Shown piece by piece: positions 20,286 to 34,400 of a stretch of DNA of 64,000 bases. The notes beneath the pieces were generated by a model that ran no database searches, was not told where the DNA came from, and saw nothing but the letters and a program-made list of their open reading frames with translations. Source of the DNA: Isoetes taiwanensis (lineage: Eukaryota; Streptophyta; Lycopodiopsida; Isoetales; Isoetaceae); assembly GCA_021234155.1 (NCBI GenBank), contig JAJEKV010000004.1, positions 13,110,716 through 13,174,715 of the forward strand. Reading direction: 5' to 3'. Each line of letters opens with the position of its first letter. Within the stretch, counting starts at the first letter, position 1. Position numbers and translations under genes: made by a program.

Positions 20286-23190
20286 CAAGGATATATCACC
20301 GAGCATTAAAACAAGCAAGACTTGCTGCTTTATATTTAAGAATCAGTAATTTGCTCCCAAAACTGGATGTGCATATGCTGCCAGAGACATGTATTTATAT
20401 CTTGACAAAAAGCAAGAGACAATTTACCTTATCCGAGAATAAGGAAATAGAGATACAGATATGAAAACCTAGATCAAGTACAAAAATAACTTGTATTATT
20501 GCCACCATTTGTAGATTCTCAAATTTCAGCAGTGTTATCTTCAAGTTCCACTTCTATTTCCAATCTCCAAGCTCAAATGTAACCTACTTTGACAAAAGGC
20601 AAACATTAGGAAGAGAAGCCCCTACCTGCAGCCAACCAATACATCATTAGTCTGGTAAGGGTAAAGATGCAAGGGTCAAAAGTACCTTAGGCTTCTCGGT
20701 TGTCAACCGATCACCTAATGTAGACCTTTTTCCCAAAAGATTGCAGACTTAATAACCATGATCATAATGCCAATAAACCTTATAAGAAATGCGGTTCAGA
20801 TAGAAATCATAAATTAAAGGTGTAAAAAAGTCCACATAAACATCCTTGTTCTAACATTAGAGCCCATATCTCGATAAAACTTAGATCTGAGACATTCCAC
20901 GAGGGGTACATTAAAATGCTAATGCATGACTAAAAGTCAAGTGTTGTTTACAACAATAAAAATATCGGAGGAGATCCATTATGCTATATATAACATGCAA
21001 TTATATAAATCTATGCTTGAAGGCAAACAGTTCAGGTCATCTTATATTAGGGCATAAGGGGACCTATGAAGGAAAACATAAGGACAATATCGAATACATC
21101 TGATATCTGCCAAGTAAAACCCATGCTTTTATATCTAGAATGATATGTGAGCGAAGAATAACGAAAATTGATATTTCTGGACCAATAGAACATGTAAGGC
21201 CAAAGGATTATCTAAATTGTACCAGATGCTTATTTCCTTTATAGCAAGCGAATAAAAGTTCCAGCATCCATTAGCAACAGAGTGCTCATGTGCAAAACTA
21301 TACTTTCAGCTTGAAGAATGTAAGATCACATCTTTTCAAAAGAAAAGGGGAAACCTAAGTGCACTAACAGTGAAAATTGAATCATAAGATCATTATACCA
21401 TAAGGAATAAACTGTAATAGAAACAAAGGTCCCTTTACCATGTGTTACCCTACTTTACAACACTAGGATTGGGCACATAATATGTTTGCAATCTTTAATG
21501 TTAACTGTGTTCATGTACATTGACGAAATCTCAGCTCAACTAAGAAGCTTTTTTCCTTATCACAAAATATCACTAAAGTACCTAGTTTTTCTCGGTGTGG
21601 CAGTTGAAGTATGCTTCATACTTTGAAGCATAAGAACCATAACTTAAGTACACAATGCCATGCCATGCCACTGTTGCATATAAGATGCCATGCCTCTGCA
21701 CTCCTCAAGAACATGCTATGCCATAGCAGTGCTATATCTAAGACTTCTCACCAGAGAATGCAAAAGGGATGTCGTGATTGAAAGTATGTGCTATGTTTGC
21801 CAGGGAAAAATAGTCAAGGCAGATTCCTTATCTAAATATGATCTGTCAGAAGATCTTGGCAGAACCGAGCAAATTTCTGGCTATGTTAAAAGCGGCCTCC
21901 ATCCATAAAGGCAGAGAGAAGAGCTAACTTTCGGCTAAGAAGATAAGGTTTTTCCATAGCTATGGCTAAGGAAAAAAGGGTTTTCTCAAATTTTGGCTCA
22001 GGCAAGATTACAAGCCACGTGTAAAAAAAAGGATTAACAATTTAAAACTAGATTTATCTCATAAGGAAACTGATCTGGATCTGCCTGGGTTACTATTAAG
22101 TTAACCTCTTATAAATTGCAAGGGATTACTACATATATTCCGATGGTTAAACAATATGAACACCATTAGATTATGTCCATTGGTTGGCAATGGTCTTACT
22201 TTAAATCCTTCCTATGTCCACCTCCACCAACTAAAGCTGAGCAAAGCTGGAACATTTAAAGCTCAGTAGACTTGATACATGAGCTGACTGGATACCCATG
22301 CCCCAAGTATAACCAGTGGGGAACAATTTAATTAACAAGTTTATAAGATATGCTAACAAGCAGCTTGCGTATATACAAAAAAAGAAAAAGAAAAAGAAAA
22401 AACAAATAAACAAGAAAAGGAAGGGGGAAACCACGGGGCAATAGGCGGGAATGTTGCTATGGGAAGATGTCGATAAGCAGTTATTTTGCTACATATTCTA
22501 AACGAGGTGCACCCTGGACTACCACAGTCGTCGGATTTGTCGATCCTACAACCAGAATCGTATGTTGGGGTCTCTGGGCACCTCTCGTTTCGCTTATAGT
22601 TATTTATAATTTGAGGCGCCTATGATTTTGAAATATGAAATACGATTTCGCCTAAGGTTTTGAGGGAATATCGAACCTCTATATGGCTTTGCCTAAGATT
22701 TTAGAATATGAAATACGAGGGTTCGAACCTCCAAATGTCCTAATAAGACTACTTTAATCAATGTACCTTGTGAGCTAATGTGATTATTTTTTATCTTGGA
22801 TCTATGTTTTGGGTTGCCCCTAGGGGGGCAAGCCCTTGTTGATGTGGGTTTATGGCATATTCTAGGTATATGTTAGTATATACCAGGAATATGCCAATGA
22901 CTGCTACAAACTTGCTACAGGCTGTAAATTGGCGGTGGCCGCTGTTCTTGGGCAGCCATTTAGAAACCGGCTAACTGGTGCTCACACAGAATAACTGCGC
23001 TCAAGTCTGCAAGAACTTTAGATTCTGGCAGTAAGAGGGAGTGGGATTTTTCCAGAGTCGAGCATCAGTTCACTGAGACTAATATGTGTTGGCTTCGACA
23101 ATGCTTTATCATACCTCCCATAGATCACATGAGAGGCCCTTTTTAGAAATTTGGGCGGCGTGTTTTTTTGCAATGGCCGGTTCTAGAAAG
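20286..23190. other. AT-rich stretch, no gene recognised (copy A)
   Basis: No domain or RNA gene found. A purine tract (AAAAAAGAAAAAGAAAAAG...) lies at about 22,377-22,403. 22,625-22,735 contains a two-fold repeat around GAAATA(C)GA..CGAACCTC. A minus-strand reading at about 20,520-20,600 (RLEIEVELEDNTAEI) may be an exon end, but is unsupported. The counterpart is 44,766-47,670. Confidence 0.4.
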
Positions 23191-23295
23191 ATGAAAAGAA
23201 GTGCATGTGGTCTCCCAAAAAAGGCGAGAAAATTTGAAGGCTTTAAAGTAACCAATGAGAAATTTCGAGGTGGAGGGATGTTCCCCTTCAAGCTG
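23191..23295 (+). pseudogene. R2R3-MYB-like first exon, error-bearing (copy A)
   Basis: Same exon as 47,671-47,770. Here insertions change the frame after MWSPKK: GAAAATTTGAAGGCTTTAAAG replaces GAAGCTGAAGGCTTTCG. The start ATG and the donor GTAAGTAATG are intact. See copy B for the interpretation. Confidence 0.55.
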
Positions 23296-23309
23296 GTAAG
23301 TAATGTCTT

Positions 23310-24990
23310 TGTGATTCTTAACACAACAAAACTCTTCTAGATCACGATTCTTTGGGCAGCCCTCAATTTTCCCTATCCTTCCTTTCCACATCCCCGACTT
23401 GTAATCCATGTTCTCCATGACATAATGTAAAAACATGCCATACATCATTTAAAGTTACTAACTCATTACCCCTTGATGCATTATCCAGGGGAATTATCTA
23501 TTTTTTTCCATTGTGGATGAAGTCTTGGTCATGAAGACCATACATGCTGCCACCATTTCTAATACTTGCATTAAAAACCCATCCTTCCCAAGGTATACGA
23601 AAAGTGTTAGCATACCTCTTTGTTGATGATAACCTTGCAACATGCATTTTCTTTGCCGCGCATCTCCATCAGAACTATGTCCAATTAGGGGCCCTAAAAC
23701 TTTTCTTAAATGTATGTCCCAAAGTCTAAGCACCTCCTCCCATTGGCGTCTTACAAACTTATGGTTGAACTTATTACATGTAAGCTAGATCACCAAGACA
23801 AGCTTGATGTCGAGCATGCAAGGGATTAACTATGAGTACCGTGCATAATGTGCAATTACATTATTTGCAAATGCTTGTACAATGTGTTGATAACCATTAT
23901 CTCGATCCAACGAAACTATGAAAGCGACATCACATGCATGATGCGTGTACCTTTCCAAAAATCCAACCAAGCCATCATCTCTTGCGTCCCATTATGCAGT
24001 CTTCTTTATGATAGTCTCATCCTGCCCTTTCGATTGGCGGGGCACATGTCCAAGTGGTAAGCCTAGATCCTTCATATGCTTTGCATATATTCTTGCTAAA
24101 TGAATAAAGGTATCCTCTCTAACACCAACTCTATATATGAAACTCCCATGAAGCGAGAACACATCATGATGGATAAACTAGGGCCAGAAAAGTTTAAGGA
24201 TAGAAAATTATGCATTCGTCGGCCTCCCCAAATCTTAATGGTCTCAAAAAGCTCCTTTGTTGTTTGCTTATAGCACTTAACATCCGGTCGACAATGTCTG
24301 TGCAATGTCGATAAAGAAAACTCCATAGTGCAGGCTTTCTATCAAACTTGCCTTGAGAGTGTGCCTCAACAATATCTCCACAGAACTTTTCCGTCTTTTT
24401 TGATACATGGATTCACCGCAGTATCATCGCGCATTGATCGTCAGGTCGTAGACAATGTGACACTTGCCCCTTGGATATTGTGCCCCTTGCCACTTTCAAT
24501 ATCTCTCTGTTGGTCATGTAATCCATCTTCATACGTGTTTCTGTTGTTCTGCACCCTCTTGATGGTTTATCCTTTTGTCTATCAACTCTCATTCTAAATT
24601 CATCTTCCTTTGGAATTGACAAACAGTAGCTGCACTGGTAATTTGTGAAGGATTTTCTATCGTTACTAACTCTTCTACATAACTTATGCCTAAATGTACC
24701 ATCAATGGTAATGGGTTTTCCATTTGCATTAAAATAACCTTGCAGGTTTGGTTCGCAGTACCAATTGACTCCAGGTCTTGACTCATCTAAGAATGGCCTC
24801 AAGTCCGTTATTCTAGATGCATATCTATATTTCATTTGCCAATAACCCCAACATAAAGAAGCCAAGCATGCATTTCCTATATTTCAAATATTTAACATCT
24901 ACCGCTGTAATAAGAAAAAAAAAGGGACTTTGCTAGAAGTAATGCAAACTTACTACTTTGATCGTTTGAACCTGCTTCACTGGCTTTAGA
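23310..24990 (-). pseudogene. transposase-like gene of unassigned DNA-transposon type (copy A)
   Basis: Copy of 47,793-49,480. The N-terminal frame 24,413-24,865 is open (RPFLDESRPGVNWYCEP, ITIDGTFRHKLCRR), while the middle frame that is open for 192 codons in copy B is split by indels at CAG/CTG positions. The in-frame TAG and the frameshift in the C-terminal third occur in both copies and are thus likely genuine lesions. Confidence 0.6.
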
Positions 24991-25407
24991 TGATGTAGCT
25001 GCAATAAAAAGATCCAAATGTTCTATTATGTCTCGAGTGATAATCGCGTAGCAAGTTATATATTGTCTACAAAAATACGAACACTATTAAAACATGCATT
25101 CAAGCTATTTTACGGATCAATCATTTTTCACAAACAAGAAATTAGAAGGACTATATCACAGAATTTTTACAACAGGAATTAAATGTTGATAATCAAATAA
25201 AGCATTTGGGGAGCTAAAGTAGCTGCTTTCAACGCTGCAAATTACATCTGTAGCAATCACAACAGATACCACCTTATATAAATTCCACGAGACTTTTGCT
25301 AAAAAATACGTATAATAAAGGTCTTTATTTCTTTTAGAATTTGTATATGCTATTGGATATGCACGAGCACTACAAAATAAGGATAAACCATGCTTCAGCA
25401 TACAGGA

Positions 25408-27471
25408 AGTAATGATAACGCTAAACAGGGTGGCTAATCACAAAGCCCCGGACCTATCACAGACTAGCGGTGGAGTTACTAAAGTGTCTTTGAAATAGCA
25501 ATAGTGAAACAGTCACTGGAAACATTTTCAATGGGATAATACATACAGGTCTTCGGACAAGTGGACATACAGCGGTCATACCCCTACGGGGGGGGAAGGC
25601 GGACAAGAATCCAAAAATTGCGGGCCGATAATGGTAAGCTCGATCTTACGCCAAAATGGTTGGAAAAGCCACGGACGACAAATTGAAACAATGGGCGGCG
25701 GGAATATGAGGGCATAAAGGCGGCGGAGGTTTGAGACGAGAACACTCAACCACGAGACCATCTAGTAACCCCTCATTATATTAATAGAGCATATGAGCCA
25801 GTGAAAGAAAGTAATTTCTTTGCTTTGTGGATTTTAGGAAGGCATTCGATCTGATCTGGGGAGAAACTATTACAAAGATTGATAGACATGCAAGCCCCGA
25901 AAACATGATAGGATCGATTGCAAGGCGCCCCTATCTCGACCCTATTAGGGATATACATAGATGCGTTGCAGGGCTACATAGCAGAACAACAGGGGGACAC
26001 ACACGCCCCTACATTAGGAGACACCAAAGTACCTATTATGCTGTATGCCGATGATCTGAGCATGATGGCCACAAGGAACAAGGGAATGCATAGATTACTG
26101 AGGATACTAGAAACCTTCTCTGAAGAAATAGGGCTAACGATGCATCGACAAAAACCAAGATAGTCATCTTGGGCATAAGAATAAGCCTGAGACCCTTGGT
26201 GTATATGGAAAGCGAAATAGAGGAATCAACGAATATAGGTATCGGGGTTACGATGCACACGGGACGGGAAAATGGGCTAAGGGAGCAGACACGAGGTTCC
26301 AATCAGCCATTGGGAGCTATTTCAACATGAAAAATTTCTGCAATAGAAGTAGAATAATTGATTGGGACATCAAATGTTACCTATTTAGCGCCGTAGTAGC
26401 CACAGCCTTGGCCAGATGGGGCGAAGCATGGGGGCCAGGCCTAACAAATAAAAAGTGGGACAAGCATGAAGGAATCCTTAGACAATGGCACAAAGCAGGA
26501 GTTTAAAGTGCAGGGCAAATACACCACTAACAATCATGGTACTTTCGGCTGGCGAAAACCTATGGAGGTGAGGGCATGGGAGAGGACTATCAGATACCTA
26601 ATAAAGGACAATGCAGGAGATCACCAAGGAAAGCTGTCAAGCATTGCAATCATCGAGTCAGCAAAAATCACCGCGTTCTTACAAGCGATTGGGTGGTTTA
26701 AGGATGTAGCGAGATGGACGGAGAAAATGGGAATGAATCGAGTGACATAATAAATGGAAGGAAGAATGGGCAGATAGGGCTACCAGAGCATGGCTGCAAA
26801 AACACACAAGAACCAAGACACTCTGGCTCATGACAGTCTTCAATCCAGAACAACAGATAGGACACGAGATGTACCAAGATAACCTTTTTGGGAAAATCCC
26901 GAAGAGACACCCTCGCAAGAGTCGGATGGGGAGTCATGATCTAAGAATTGAAAAGGACATGTGGAGGGAATAGAGCGGGAGTCTGGGATATCACGAGTCT
27001 GTGACAACTGGCAAAGTGGAAGATGAGAACCACATGATTAATGAATGCCCGATATCACGGAGACATCGAGACAATTACGAAATATAAGATGGGGACAGCC
27101 GGTACACATTCGATGACAAGGGCCGAGACAATGGGGACTGGCGGATGCAATCCGGAGAATGGCGATTAGACCACGAGAGAAGTACATAAGGAAAAGAGGA
27201 TTGTAATATGAACCGCACAAGAAGGCGACTCATAAACCCCACACAAATTGTTCGATTAAAAGCGATTGATAACGGCGCCCTTTTACGGCCATGATCCCGA
27301 TGTAAAAGCGGGGTGCTAGTACTAATAAGTCGATCTTTAAAAAGGCTACAATTAAATCGGCGTGATGTGCTAGTAGCACCCTTTCGGGGAGCTTCGCCCA
27401 TGCTACATAAGTCCAGGGGGCACGAGGGCACAAGGGACATTAATTTCTATTCTATTCTATTCTATTCTATA
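25408..27471 (+). mobile_element. 5'-truncated LINE, microsatellite-tailed clade (copy A)
   Basis: Counterpart of 49,884-51,947 with heavy CAG/CTG damage. MLYADDLSMMATRNKG can still be read at about 26,038, and the (TATTC)n tail is at 27,446-27,471. Reading frames are not usable here; use copy B. Confidence 0.8.
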
Positions 27472-27533
27472 TTTTGTCTAGAGATTCTATAGGGTAAGGA
27501 TCTGCAATATAGTAGGAGCATACCAAAACATAC

Positions 27534-27935
27534 ATGTTAGAAGTGCTCAAATTATTTTATAAGCTTCAAAAGATTGTCTCTAGGTCAAATTTGGTTGATA
27601 TATATGCAAGGAGTGGTTCAATAGAAGCCTCGGGTTCTTTGATAAGATGCCACTTTAAAATTCTTATTATGGACATCAACATCTATTACAAGCAAACCAA
27701 ACTAAGACTCTCCTAGCAAAACCATCAAACAAGCATCTTTACTACCTCAATTGGTAGGACCATTGGAATTGCTATAGTGTTGGCATTCTTTGACAAGATA
27801 CTAGTTGGAGATGTCTAATCATGGATATCAACATCTATTACAAGCAAGGCAAACTACAATTATCTGAGACAAACTATTGAAGAATCATCTTTACTACTTC
27901 AATTGGCGGGACCATTGGATTTGCCATAGTGTTAA
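27534..27935 (+). pseudogene. PPR-type relic (copy A)
   Basis: Same relic as 52,016-52,412: VDIYARSGSIEASG is legible at about 27,595-27,640. See copy B. Confidence 0.45.
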
Positions 27936-28551
27936 AGGTAAAAGTAGAGAATTGCTTGTTTGAGACAAGACTATAAGATGTTAATTTTATCCTTAGAATC
28001 GACATGGCATGATCTCTTACAAGACCTTTATATGGCATCATGGAAAAAAATGAGGAGCATTGATGGCATACTAAACGCATCAAGTTCTTTTCTTCTTTCT
28101 TTTGGCAATCTGTCTTTAACAATTCCCCAACCACCGTTTCATTTAGTTTTCTTTTTTTTAGCATGCCCGGCAACCAAGCCTACAAGCTTTCTTGCAATTC
28201 TAGCCTATCCATGTAGCACCTCCACTTCAGCAAAAATTGATATGGCATTATCTTTCACCTATAGATCTTCTTTTTTCTAGATCTAGGGCCGACAAAATTA
28301 GATAATAGACCAAAAAGCAGATCCGCGAGGAGATGAGGAGGTCATGAAATAACCTCATATTGCCTCAATGCCCTACCCCTTCTTGACTTCTCCTTCAATG
28401 CTTCCCCTTCCCTCTAGCTTTTCATTTTCCTTCTCTTTATTTTTTCAAGCCATGCTGGGGCCCGTGGTATGTTCTTAGGGTAGAGATGCCATTCCAGCAG
28501 CCTCAATCTTGCTCAACCGCGACAAGACCAGGTATGTATTTAAGCAGATAT
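27936..28551. other. no gene recognised (copy A)
   Basis: T- and C-rich stretch with poor coding signals; 28,370-28,450 is a CTTC-rich tract. Counterpart of 52,413-53,037. Confidence 0.4.
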
Positions 28552-28877
28552 GGCAATTCTGCATGATGATAATGAACATGTGCAGCGGATTATAGACCGT
28601 CTTTTCGAGGGATTTGATCTTGCGGAAGAACCTCCCCGATAACTCAATGAGGGATGACAAACAACATAGAAAGTCAAAGGGATTTGATGACATTATGCCT
28701 AAAGATGAGGTTGGATTTGAGAATGGTCAAGATGATGCACGGTCCTCAAATATTGGCCTCTTGGGCATAAAGGATATTTCTGACATTGCAAAAAAAATAA
28801 AATCAGAAAGCTTATTAAACATATCAAAAAGATCAGACAACTTGCTGACTATAAAAGCCCAACGGATGTGGTTTTAG
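28552..28877 (+). other. unrecognised coding-like frame, broken (copy A)
   Basis: Counterpart of the 107-codon frame at 53,038-53,361. CAGCGG for CAG, TTTTCGAGGG for TTTCAGG and CCCCGATA for CCTGATA shift the frame in its first third; the part from about 28,680 onward (KDEVGFENGQDDARSSNIGL) is intact. Confidence 0.45.
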
Positions 28878-29021
28878 GTAAAGCATCTAACCTCAAGTTT
28901 AAACTTAAGCATATATGTGCTGTGGTGTTTCTTTGAACTCCTACACATGCATACGACTGTTGACAGATTTGGGAAACAACAATATTCGATCATTTTTGTC
29001 AATCTTTGGTTGTTCTTATAT

Positions 29022-32000
29022 TAAGAATAGAATAGAATAGGTTTTCACTTTGTACCATTGTATGGGGCCGAGTTCAATACCGTCTCGGAGGACACAATTG
29101 AGTCCGTGCATCCATAACCTCCTGGAGGTATGACCCCATAAACCCCACTTGCCCGTATTCAATAACTCATGCAATGGTTGGCGGGCACTAGTAACCAAAC
29201 ATACAGCTCTCGGATATGGGCAAACGCTTGGGCAAATCTAGAGGGGCATGACATTCATCCTCAATGGGCACCACGGTGGCAACACCAGCAAAGCCTTTGC
29301 TCTCATGCTTCCAGAGTTCAACGTCCTGTCTCAATGCGGTGATGTGCACTGTTTGCGAATGGAAAAACTATAAATCTGCGCTTCTTCATGGCAGCCCGGG
29401 TGTACAAATCTTGGTGTGGACCTCTCGTGAGCCTAGGATTGACTTGCTGGCGATAGTGTGCCGACTTAACGTCGCGTCCGAGCATCGACATCCCAAAACT
29501 TCGAAGGAAAGTAGCATCTAGGTGCGACTTAAGGGCCTTGTGGTCTTTCTTTGTCCTTACATGTACGCATCGCTTGCACGTACACCCGGTATGAGAATCA
29601 TCGAGCTTGCTTATCCTTCCAACAGGCTTTTCGGGCATTGGGGACCCATCATGCCATGGCCAAAAGCAAGGTTGAACAGCGCGTATCACCATGGCGACCA
29701 CCTTGCCGGAAGTAAATGATATGGCGTTCCAATGCGGCCCGGATTGAAGGGGTAGAAAACCCGTCTCTTGGGTAGGATCACGGTATGGGCGTGGACTTTA
29801 CCCCAAGGGCTCGTGCCAAGAAGGCTTTTGCACTGCTCGAGGTCATTCCGTGTTTGAGGGATATCACCCCGGACCCCACATACGCCCCATACAAAAGGAC
29901 CGGCTCGACCAAGGCGAAAACAGTGTGCTGTTGGCCCTGCACATACAACTCGCCTTGTGGTACGCGTTCTGCGCATGGCATATAGTGCTTTCAACTGCTG
30001 GTGACCCCGCAACCCGATGGCGGCATCCCAATGGGTGGTAGTAGAAAACTTCGGTCTCTCTAGCGGCACCTTAGTTTTAGGCAAGTTAACTCTCATGCCG
30101 GTGAATGGCCGAAAAGTGTCAAGAGCATCCGATTGGCGTTGCATGTCCTGCAGGGAGTATAGGGCGGGGAGGTTGACATTGTCGGCATATATGAGTTGCG
30201 GATTGTGTGATGCATGAGATGGGCGGCGCCCGCACCTCCATGCTCGAGAGCCAATCTTCTAGCTGGTCAATGTATAGGCCAAAGTGTGTGGGGAGAGGGC
30301 AACCACGGCGCACTCCAATACTCTTGATTAGGCTGTCTCGGACGATGTGATCCCCGGCCCGAGCATGCCTCATATAGCCTATATCTTTGCATTCTCGCAA
30401 GTCAAGGGGGTCTCCACCTGGTCTGTCCCATAACGTCGCCCGTCGGAGGCTGTGTCAAAAGCTTTTTGCGAAATCCACGAAAACAATGATAGCAGGGTTT
30501 TTTGTCGGTGATTCACACTATCCTCAATCAATGTGCATAGAGTGAAGATATGATCAATGGTGGAATGCACGGGCTGAAAACCTGCACAGTGTGAGAGCTC
30601 GCCGTCTGCCTCCCTCTGCCCATATTGTCGGCCCGCTCTCAAGGATGCCGATAGCAGTTTGCAAAGAGAGAGCTGACCATAATAGTGCGATAGTTGGCGG
30701 GCGGTGAGGGTCCCCGTCTTGTATATGGGCACAACTCTACTAATGGTCCCTTTGGAGGGAAGCCTTCTTGCAATGTTTTATTGAATAATGCCGTGAGGAG
30801 CCCGAGGAGGGGCACCGATGGGGGGCCCGGCCCATTTCAGTTTCACACGCATGCCATCTAAATCTGCGCCTTCCCATTAGCTAGGCGTTGTAGGCCCATG
30901 ATGACATCCCCTCTGCGATGACGAGCCATGCCTATCGTGGAGGGGCGGTGTTTGGCCCTCGGCGAAATTAAATAAAAAAGTCATTGCCAAATCTTGTATC
31001 CATTGTTCCAAGGTGATGTTCCCTATATGGTCATGCGGGTCTTGCTCAAGATCCTTCTCTAGAATGTCTTGGGGTGTCAATCGAGGAGACCAAACATCAT
31101 TCTTTGATGCTGCGAAGGTATCCTGGCTTTCTTGTTCTTGAGGAAGGGCCCGGTATTGGCCGATGGCCCGTGGGGAGGTGGGATCGATGATTTGCGGGTG
31201 TGCATTTGAGCTCCCTCGGCACTCATCATCAAACTATTTGTTGCGGGAAGGTGGTAGCGCCCAGGGTTCGCCGTGATCGGCCTCTCCCAAAGCATCTTTC
31301 AACAGTGTCTGAAGCGGGTGAGTCAGTGGCAATTCTTTGTTGAAGTATGGGGAGTTCTTGCAGTCCTGCCGGGTCATGCTCAAGCGGTGAGCATAGGTCC
31401 TGCCACTGCAGTCGTAGTCGAGCAGCGGTGGGGCACAGGCGTTGAGGCGTGGGTGCAGGGGAGCTTGCCAATGGAGATGCACGAGCGGTCCGGTGGTCCG
31501 GAAGTCTACTTCCTGCGTTCAGTAATGCACGTTCCAATGGAAAATGGGTAACCAAGTGTAGATCCACATTCCTCAACCAGCGGATAATCTACCACCTTGG
31601 AGCCGCCCCTTGGTTCTCACGTCTATAAATGCGGCGGTGGAAGATGGCCATTATGCCAACCCATTACAAATAACCCGGGTCAAAGATACTACCCGGCAAC
31701 AACAAGCTGCGTGCCATAGCGCCAAATATGGTTGTCGTCGATATCCTTGACCAAACCACCTCTGCCCGATTCAAGCGCAAGGCGTCCTGCTGCCGGGGCT
31801 CAAATTTTGGGATACCTTTCGGCTCTATGCGTGCATTAAAATTAAGCCAAGCAACATAACCTTGTTTGTTTGTTTTCTTTGTATGTCATCATATAGATAG
31901 ACATGGGGCTCCAATCTATCCACATCCAGAATGAGGTGTTATAAAAGTTGCTCTCGGCATGTGGAAAGTAGCATCTTTGCTATGAAGAGAATCTTGCCCT

Positions 32001-33880
32001 TTGTCATCTTTGCACGCGCACCCACAAGTAGCGATTGTACACATACGTTTTTGTGCGGCGAGGCCGGGTGCCCCAAGGTTGCACGATGGTAGCAAGCAAC
32101 CCGCCATGCCCTCGCTTTGCACGTGCAATTATTGAACAGAAATCACGGATATGGGAGGTTCGATAGTGCAGGCCCTGCATGTTCCCATGTTTCCATGAGA
32201 AAAATGAGATCCATATCCGGTGCAATAGAGTTGAGACTCTCCCCTTTTACGCCAAGGGAAGCCCGATAGTTCCAAGATACCATCCCCGAGGTACGGTTCC
32301 TATTTGTTGGCATTTTAGGTAGGCCGATGATGCATTCGGTTGCGGGGGAGCGGTGTGGAGCAGCGCTTGGCGGCAATGCGGGGAGTTGTTGGGCGTTGGG
32401 GGGCGAGGGGAGGTGCGTAGGGAATGCGGTGGCGATGGCGAGGAGTGGCGATAGCAGCGCGTTGCGCCGGTGACCTCGGCGAGGTGCCGACTTAAAAATG
32501 CGGCTTGCCCGGACCGGCGGCACGCCCCGGACTGACGGAAGTCCTTGACTTGAGCCAGTTGCTGCCGGCGGGACTCCTATTGCATCGGAGTAAGATCTTG
32601 GTCGACATACAGAGTAGTCCCCTTCAATTGCCTATTCTGACGCAAAATTGCCTCATGCGCTCGCATGTCTGCCACGGTGAAGGTGACAACGCGCCGGCGA
32701 TCTGTGCGTTGAGCCCCAAGGCGGCTTGCTCGAATAATGTGCACTGTAGTCTAAAATGCCATGCGAGATAGGATCTGATCCTGGATGCGCTTGGCGAGGT
32801 CCTCTCCTGCCTCCTCCGAGAGTCCACGTACCACCACATTATGGCGTCCCGGCCACGCTCCTGCCGCTCATCGAGTCATCATGAGGCACCATTAGGCGCC
32901 CCGGCAGTGATGCCTGTCACGCAGAGTGTGTGGGTTGTTCCGCGGCAAAGGGTGGTATGGTGTGCGAGATGGAGCGGTGGTGTCTGCCCCCACTTTGTTT
33001 GGTGACTTGTGGGGGTCGGGGGGCATGTGTGCTTGTCTGCGGCCCGTTGTTGCGACCTCTGGCACTGCAATCGAGCCTAGCTCACTCTTCAAAATCTCTT
33101 GCCTCGCCAACTCATTAGCGGCACTTTGGTAATTGTTCATGGACCTGCGCATGGGCCCTTGCCTTGCGGGTAATGGTTGCTTTCGAACTCATGTATCTCA
33201 CGATCTTGTGTCTCGGCTCTACTCTTGTAGGGTTCTGCTTCACCGCTAGGCGAAGAGCGGCTTCCGGGCGTTTCGTATTTTGGTGGCGGAACCCTCGACC
33301 CGACTTGAGGCGGAGATAGTTGTCAGCGTATCTGCTCAGCACCCAACTGTCCGTGCCATAGTCTCTATGGTGGTGAGGGAGGGAATCCGCACCTTGCTCA
33401 CAAGTCAGCAAGGCCACTGCTTATCACATTTGCCTCTCAAAGTGTGCCAAAGCGAAGTCTTCTTCCTAGCACCGCAGCGGGTCCCCCATCTCTGTCAATC
33501 GTTGCCTTTCGGCGCCAACCATCTTTTTTGAGCATGTGGGGCCAGCTGAGGTGTATCTGGCTGCCCCGATCCTGCAATCCGAGTTCATTACTCTCAATCA
33601 TTCCTCCATTTGTTTTATAGCCCTCGTCACTTGTGTATGGGGCTTGGCGGCCTTCATCCATTTCCTGGGTCCCAATCTCATAGGTGGGCCGCCGCACAAC
33701 CCTCCCCTCCTCATGAGGTTTCTCCCTTGTCCTTGTTATCCATTAGGGGCCGTTTTCTTGGCGTCCCTCCCCAGTTCTCGGTGGGGGCGGGGGGGAATGT
33801 CTCCATCTAAATGGGGGAGTGGGGCAAGGGGCTTCTGAGGCGGCCATGAGGTTATGCGGTATGGAAGGGATTAGAGGGCT
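29022..33880 (-). mobile_element. long LINE with ORF1, APE endonuclease and RT (copy A)
   Basis: Counterpart of 53,499-58,345. All landmarks are present in the same order (tail GAATAGAATAGAATAGG at 29,024, YADN at about 30,178, endonuclease start ANKQE.. region at about 32,310, coiled-coil ORF1 at 33,440-33,620), but hardly any frame exceeds 100 codons because of CAG/CTG errors. The GGCGCC and CGG excess in this copy comes from those errors. Confidence 0.8.
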
Positions 33881-34059
33881 AAAGAGGCTGTTAGAGTGAT
33901 AAATGTTTAAAAATATAAGCGATGCCATACATGTGGATTTGTACGGGGAAGAGGAAGAAGCCGGGTTTGGAGGGTTCAACCTGGGGAGGAGGTTGATTCG
34001 GTTACTATCGAATTTTTTAGGATAGGCTTTTGCCGAGGAAGCTTTTTTTTGGAATGGGA

Positions 34060-34400
34060 TTGGACACAAGAACACAAGGCCGAGCGCGAAGGAACACAAA
34101 GCGGCTGACTTATCCGGCCGAATATTGAGTGTGCTAGAACTTGAGCAGAGAGCCCGAGAACACAAAGCAAAGGAGCGACTCACATATTGAGTGTGCTAGA
34201 ACTTGAACACATAGCCTTGAACCTGAGAAAGCGACTCATCCACAAGAACACAAAACGAAGCGAGGAAGGCGACTCATCTACAAGAACACAAGACAAAAGC
34301 GGCGACTCATCCACATATATTGAGTGTGCTAGAACTTGAACACAAGGCGAGGCAGAAAGCGACTCATCCGGCCGAATATTGAATGTGCTAGAACTTGGAA
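34060..34400. repeat. minisatellite around ACAAGAACACAA..GCGACTCATC (copy A)
   Basis: Same array as 58,540-58,890, with GCAGAAGGC changed to variants such as GCGGC or GAAAGC. Confidence 0.75.

Noticed and set aside
22690-22715. tRNA T-arm-like GAGGGTTCGAACCTC
   Set aside because: No acceptor, D or anticodon arm at the proper distances, and copy B reads GAGGTTTGAACCTC. It is part of a local two-fold repeat.
31000-33850. many short GC-rich frames on both strands
   Set aside because: They are shadows of the LINE ORF1/endonuclease in copy A, created by CGG-type errors; copy B shows the real minus-strand reading.
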